34,264 nt of DNA from Blepharisma japonicum (Eukaryota; Ciliophora; Heterotrichea; Heterotrichida; Blepharismidae), in NCBI GenBank assembly GCA_949751835.1, contig CATKHK010000171.1:1-34264 (forward strand), given 5' to 3'. The notes beneath the pieces are model-generated. The model was given only the letters and a program-made list of their open reading frames with translations. It was not told the origin of the DNA and did no database searches. Positions 29,517-34,264 of the stretch are shown piece by piece. The position numbers and the translations under genes are program-made. Numbering within the stretch: position 1 is the stretch's first letter; each line of letters starts with the position of its first letter.

Positions 29517-32335
29517 ATGGCAACCCCAAATAAAGCTCACCACTTGAAACAGCTAGCAATTGGTGTTCCAATCCAATCAGTCATAAAAATCAAGCCTAAC
29601 ACAGGCTATTTCAGAGAAGACTTAAAAATAACAAGAACCAAGATCGGCGTTCTCGACGCAAATAATCGAGTCTGTAAGGAATTCGAATGTGGGGATATTT
29701 ATGATGGTTGAGCTCCTCTCTACAAAATCTTCGAAAACTCTTGCCAAGCTTATTTAGGAGCAATTCTTGAAGGTGTCAATGTAGGAATTGTAAGCTTCAG
29801 AACGACAGGATCAGGCAAAACCTTCAATCTTGAGGGTGAAGGCTCCGACTCCGGCTTGATCCACTACTTTATTCAGTCTCTATTCGAATCTCTCGGCGAA
29901 ATAAATTACAAGCTCAGCCAAGGGTGGCCTTCTTCAGGGAGCTCACAAGCTTATTCATACTAAGTCAGAATTCGCTACTTGAAAATCGTCGATGAAGAAG
30001 TTTCTGACTTACTGATCTAGTCCAATTCAAGAATCCTAGGAACTCTGCATATTGTGCAGAGTGAATGAGAAGGCCCAGCCGTGAAAAATGCAAGCTGGCT
30101 CCAATGCAACAGCTCTCATGAGAAATATCAGCAAAGATAAAGAAGACTATAAGGTATGATGGGTCTAATGTAGCCTTTCTGCTTAAAGACATCTTTGCAG
30201 ATAATTGTTTATCAATGTGCTTGATTTGTTTGCAATATGAGGACAACATAGGGCTTTGCTTGTGCTTAATTACATAAAATGCTGAAGGCTGCTATCAATT
30301 TCCCAGCGGTAAATGATAGCAGACAAATAGGCTTACTAAGGAAATACAGAATTGAGATCATGAATTTGATGAACCAAATAAGCCTCCTCAGCTCTAGGCT
30401 TAGGCCAAATTACAGACTTAGAAAATTAGCTGATTGGTGGAAACTTGCACAAACTGAGAATACTGATGAAAAATCACAGCAGATTCTGAGGATGAGAGAT
30501 CTTAAAGCGACATATAACAAATTGATCCAGGAAAAGCAGATCTGCAAGAAGAATTGATTAAATCATAAGAAGCAAGGCTGGATATTGGGAAAGCACTTAT
30601 TGAATTGTGGATGGAAAATGCGAAACTTCAGCATGAAATGAAAAAAGGAGTTCTTGATGTGAACTCAAAGGTACTTTATGCAGAAAATGAAGTCGTTGCT
30701 GCCAATATGAAGCAAGAAAAAGAGCTGCATGCTATTAATGAAATTCAGGAAAAGCTGAAAAAGGTGTTAGAAGAAAAAAGAGATTTGGAAATAAAGTTTG
30801 TGGCACTTAAAACTAATTATTTGAACTTATGGAATGAATTTAATGAAGAAAAGGTTAGAAATGAAAATCTGAGCTTAGAAATAATAAACTTAGAAATCGA
30901 AAGCAAGGCCCTAAGAGCCGATTCTGATACATATGCAAAAATCAAAGGAAGCATCTCTTTAGAGCAAAATAAACTACTTGCAGAAATAAAAAAACTAGGA
31001 AAATTAAACAGAGAACTCGAGGATTCTTTATTGAATGCCAAAGCAGATGTGGAGAGGCTAAATCTGAGCTGATTAAATACGATTTAAATGTTGAAATGGA
31101 GCAAGTTGATTATGATAACCGTAAAGTAGAGCTAGAAAGAGGCTATATTAACGCTGACATAAGCGAGACAAGCAAATGAGCAAGAAAATAAATGAAGCTG
31201 AAAGCAAAGTTGGCCAATTAGCCAAGCAAAACGATATGAATTTTCTGATATTGTTTCTGTTACCAGACAGCTGAAAATAGCTCAAAGGAAGATAGAGAGC
31301 TAGAAGAACTGTTAAGTGACTACCAAAATCATGATAATTTGATGAGCAATGAAACCCAAAGGCTTTATTTACAAATTGACGATATGAGAGCCAATTTTAA
31401 AGCAAAACTCATTAAAACTATGAAAGAAGGGGTTAATCCTTTGGATAGCAGGGTCACTAATGCAAGAGAAGAAATGATAAGGTCTTATAATGAACAAGAA
31501 GTAAAACTGAGATACAAACTCAATAAAGAATTGGCCAAAAGCGACCACAAAAACAAAATAATCAGAGGCCTGGAAGCATATGCGAGAAGCTTGAAAACTT
31601 AGCTGAGGCTGAGTTCCTCTAGGGCAGCCAATGCCGCAGGTCTTGGTGGCTCTACCACAAATATTTTTAAAAGATGAAGACAGGCCTATTGCCCAAAGAA
31701 TTCTAAATCAAAAACTAGAAAAGCTAAGAATCAGAAATGCAAGCCTTGACCAAGAAGTAAAAACAAACTTCTAGAAAATAGTGAGCAGTTTTCAAGACTT
31801 GACAATGAAAATAGAGGCACTGGAATTCAAGAGAGACTATTAAATGAAATTGAATACTTGAAAGGAGCTCCTGTAAGTCAATCCAGACCTGGAGTGGAAA
31901 TTATGATGTAGATGTCCTTCGAAAAGAAGAAACCAGCTGAGAGAAGAAAATAGAAGGCTTAATCAAGAATTGGGGGAGAGTCGAGCCAGAGGCAGCAATC
32001 AAGGAATCCCTTCAAATGATCAGTCTTTGTATGGAGAAATAGAAAGACTGAGGAAAAAAATTAATGGAGCATGAACACCCAGCGAATGGCTCACAGCCTG
32101 AAAATCTTCAGATGAAAGTGGTTTATCTTGAAGATGTGCTCAGAAAACTGGAAAAGAAAGAAGCGAATTGAGCATAAAAGCTACAATGGCTGAAGAGTAA
32201 CTAAAGAATTTGAATGAGCATATGAATTCATCGATACAGAACTATCAGAGGAAGATTGGGGAACTAAAGAATGTCATCCAGCAAATGAAGGGTGGAAGAC
32301 CCAATGATTCAAGAATGGGGGATATTAATTTTTAA
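29517..32335 (+). pseudogene. Kinesin-like motor gene, disrupted
   Basis: From ATG 29517 the first ~140 codons follow a kinesin motor: a Val-Ile-Lys-Ile-Lys-Pro strand, Leu-Glu-Gly-Val-Asn-Val-Gly-Ile, and a P-loop reading Arg-Thr-Thr-Gly-Ser-Gly-Lys-Thr where kinesins have Gly-Gln-Thr-Gly-Ser-Gly-Lys-Thr. The same frame runs through TAA 29961 and TAG 30018, around a segment ending Glu-Glu-Val-Ser-Asp-Leu-Leu. Frameshifts follow, then a Phe-Leu-Leu-Lys-Asp-Ile-Phe-Ala-Asp-Asn-Cys segment near 30180, typical of the end of the motor. From 30279 to 32335 come long coiled-coil pieces (30279-30557, 30605-31072, 31339-31602) in different frames, with a further TAA at 30566, ending at TAA 32333-32335. 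Motor, stalk and tail are in the normal order, so this is a dead full-length gene. Short introns do not explain the breaks. Confidence 0.85.
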
Positions 32336-32711
32336 TTAATTGCATTGTCAAAAGTAACCTTATGGATACTAATAACATCTGAACTTTTTCTAAGAGGTTA
32401 TATTGAAATAAATGGAATAAAGCACAGGTTTCCTAAAATAGGCATCATATAATCAGAGAGTCATCTCAAAAATTTTAATAGAGAAATGCATGGAAATTTT
32501 TCATCAAGTTGCAGCAGCAAAACCAAGCAAAGTAGAACTAAATCCCAACCCCTGTATAAACAGCATCTACTATTACTCAGAACACTCCATTTTCCAATTT
32601 TATAGCATCTTCCAATTTCATAGAAAATAGATCATTGAAGTCTGATAAAAAACTACTGACAACTTTAAAGTCCGGCGCATTGATGCATATTGAAAAAATT
32701 CAACCGCAATG
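32336..32711. other. Spacer after the kinesin relic
   Basis: I see no coding frame or repeat here that I can support. Confidence 0.45.
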
Positions 32712-33333
32712 CTAAGCCCAACATTGCGTCTTCAATTGATATTTCTTCTCTTGTTCTGAGAGGACTAATTGATTTATTTCATCATCTCTTTCAAATGTAG
32801 ACTGCAATAAGAATCACTCCATGAAAATTAATTCACATGAAGGTTTAATTAAATTTTGAAAGATTTTGGTATCTGGTATATGGAGTTCTTTATTTCAGTA
32901 ATTTTTCATTTCATCCTCATCAAAAAAAGGATTTTCAAAAATTTTCTTTTCCTTATTTGTTATAAAGCGAGCTCAAAGAATGTTCAGTTGCTAATTTTTC
33001 TTTCTCTTCTTTTCTATATAGGAATGGATTTTCGAATTTAGGAAGATTTATTTCAAAGATTTCTACCGTTAAATGGGATGAATATATTTCTGATGATAGA
33101 AAAATCTTCAGAGACTTGTTAGCAATTACCATATGTGATTTTGAAGCGGCATTAATAGAATTTTGAATATAATTTTCTCTATTTGGTCCATTTTCATTTG
33201 TTTTCGGAGTCTTTTTAATTCTAAAAATCTTTTTAATTGTTTTTTTTACAGTCTTCTTTTGACATAGTCCTTTTAAGATTTCTAAAGTGCTACCATTTTG
33301 GTGAAGTTCGTAAGCATTAAGGATTCGATTTCT
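32712..33333 (-). pseudogene. Unidentified minus-strand coding remnant
   Basis: Two overlapping open stretches lie on the minus strand. The first is open from 33333 to a TAA at 32953-32955 and includes Lys-Phe-Glu-Asn-Pro-Phe-Leu-Tyr-Arg-Lys-Glu-Glu. The second is open in another frame from about 32975 to a TAG at 32712-32714 and includes Ile-Phe-Glu-Asn-Pro-Phe-Phe-Asp-Glu-Asp-Glu. Composition is protein-like, but I see no good start codon and do not recognise the family. A single frameshift near 32960 would separate the parts. The shared Phe-Glu-Asn-Pro-Phe phrase could mark an internal repeat. Confidence 0.4.
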
Positions 33334-33540
33334 TTAAAAGTAAATGAAAACAGTGAGAGTTTAAAAGTGTTTCAAAATTTAATAAGCTTAAAAACAGAGA
33401 ATGAGAGTGAGGCTAGGCTGCTTAATTCTAAAATAAACTCCATTACCAGTGATGTCTGCAGTAAACTCAAAAAAATAGTAATCCCATTAAATCTTATGAA
33501 TATTGCCTTAAAGTGAAGCATTATAGATGCTATAACATAA
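33298..33540 (+). pseudogene. Short plus-strand coiled-coil remnant
   Basis: A frame of about 80 residues, ending at TAA 33538-33540 if TGA 33514 is Trp, has charged, heptad-like sequence (for example Leu-Lys-Thr-Glu-Asn-Glu-Ser-Glu-Ala-Arg-Leu-Leu). The frame has no ATG at its left end, and its upstream codons are Phe-rich and look antisense. It may be a fragment of a coiled-coil gene such as the kelch family stalk, or chance. Confidence 0.3.
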
Positions 33541-34202
33541 TCATTGGATTATTAGAAAATTTTTGTGAATTAAGAGTTTAAAGTACATCTTTAAATTATT
33601 AGTTATTCAAAAATTTACTTTTTGATATTTTAAAATAAATTATACGTATAATATTAAGAAAGTTTTATATATATACTTTTATTTACTTAGATAAATCTTA
33701 ATTAAGTGTTGCATTTATTAATTTGAAATGTCTAATGATTAATAAATATCTAAGATATTAATATTAAAAGAGGTACTCTCTTTTATAATTCTGGAAAAAT
33801 TATATCTTTCCTTCTTTAACAATTTTAAATAATTCAACCTTTTCTTTAGTTTTTAAATTAACCTTAAGAATTCGCTATGATTATTAAATTTTTTTCGTTA
33901 TTTTATTATATTTATTATATCTAAAACTTATGTTAATATATAATGGATCTTATAAGATTTTGTTAGACAAATAAAAGGTTGAACAGCTAAGAGCCGTATT
34001 TAGCAAAAAATTTTAAATATTAATATTTAACAAAAATTCTAATATTAAAAGAATTTGTAAAAATGATTTTATAATTAATTATAATAACTAAAAAATTTAA
34101 TAATCTTTTAGTTTCTATGCTATCTAAGAAATATCACAAATTAAGATTTCAAGGATTGATTTTTAAAAGTAATTTGGCTCATAGAGTTTGTAGTGAATAA
34201 AT
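33541..34202. other. Subtelomeric AT-rich spacer
   Basis: About 660 very AT-rich bases with frequent TAATATTA-like words and no credible coding frame. It runs directly into the telomere repeat. Confidence 0.65.
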
Positions 34203-34264
34203 GGGTGTTAGGGTGTTAGGGTGTTAGGGTGTTAGGGTGTTAGGGTGTTAGGGTGTTAGGGTGT
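34203..34264 (+). repeat. Telomere, (TGTTAGGG)n
   Basis: From 34203 to the edge the octamer GGGTGTTA (a permutation of TGTTAGGG, complement CCCTAACA) repeats without error for about 7.75 units. The G-rich strand runs 5' to 3' toward the end, the correct polarity for a right-hand chromosome end. The octamer differs from the hexamers of Tetrahymena and Paramecium and matches the heterotrich repeat. Confidence 0.97.

Noticed and set aside
29517-32335. Programmed frameshifting or tiny introns as an explanation for the kinesin breaks
   Set aside because: There are too many breaks of both kinds, including in-frame TAA and TAG, with no consistent GT...AG 15-16 nt pattern or shared slippery site; the P-loop is also damaged.
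33298-33530. Minus-strand Leu/Phe/Ser-rich frame opposite the short coiled-coil remnant
   Set aside because: It looks like the antisense of the charged plus-strand frame and has no membrane-protein pattern.
1-34264. Stentor as the source organism
   Set aside because: It shares the telomere octamer but uses the standard code; the in-frame TGA codons here contradict it.

Overview
The window is the end of a ciliate macronuclear chromosome, almost certainly from the heterotrich Blepharisma. Two signs carry this. (1) The right edge (34203-34264) is an uninterrupted array of the octamer TGTTAGGG, whose complement CCCTAACA is the heterotrich telomere repeat (Stentor, Blepharisma). (2) Long conserved proteins read through in-frame TGA codons exactly where tryptophan is expected. 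About 36 TGA codons fall inside the intact genes, all ten of which end in TAA. UGA = Trp is described for Blepharisma, whereas Stentor uses the standard code. The DNA is very AT-rich and no intact gene needs an intron. Translation with the standard code cuts most genes here into pieces and hides two of them completely.

Left part (1-10.7 kb), mostly single-copy genes: an importin-7/8-like nuclear transport receptor (793-3618, +), a small mitochondrial pyruvate carrier subunit (5266-5622, +), and a 1489-residue secreted cysteine-rich repeat protein (6212-10681, -). Two decayed copies of the N-terminal part of the cysteine-rich gene lie upstream of it (3840-4735 and 5925-6045).

Middle part (11.5-29.2 kb): a subtelomeric cluster of one gene family. 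Full-length members have an N-terminal Cys/His zinc finger resembling a B-box, a helical or coiled-coil section and a C-terminal kelch-type beta-propeller. Six members are intact: 12509-13375 (-) and 13737-14660 (-), both lacking the zinc finger; 16670-17971 (+), 19709-21010 (+) and 24671-25972 (+), each exactly 433 residues; and 27397-29166 (-), 589 residues. At least five relics of the family lie between them. Two of the 433-residue genes sit in a tandem segmental duplication (15590-18195 and 18737-21232). It also carries an unrecognised 132-residue gene, intact in the right copy and broken in the left. A decayed beta-helix membrane-protein gene fills 21.3-23.8 kb.

Right part (29.5-34.2 kb): a kinesin gene destroyed by stops and frameshifts, two unidentified coding remnants, about 660 bp of AT-rich subtelomeric spacer and the telomere. 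Intact genes become rarer and relics commoner toward the telomere, as expected of subtelomeric duplication and decay. All calls come from reading the sequence; no database search was run.
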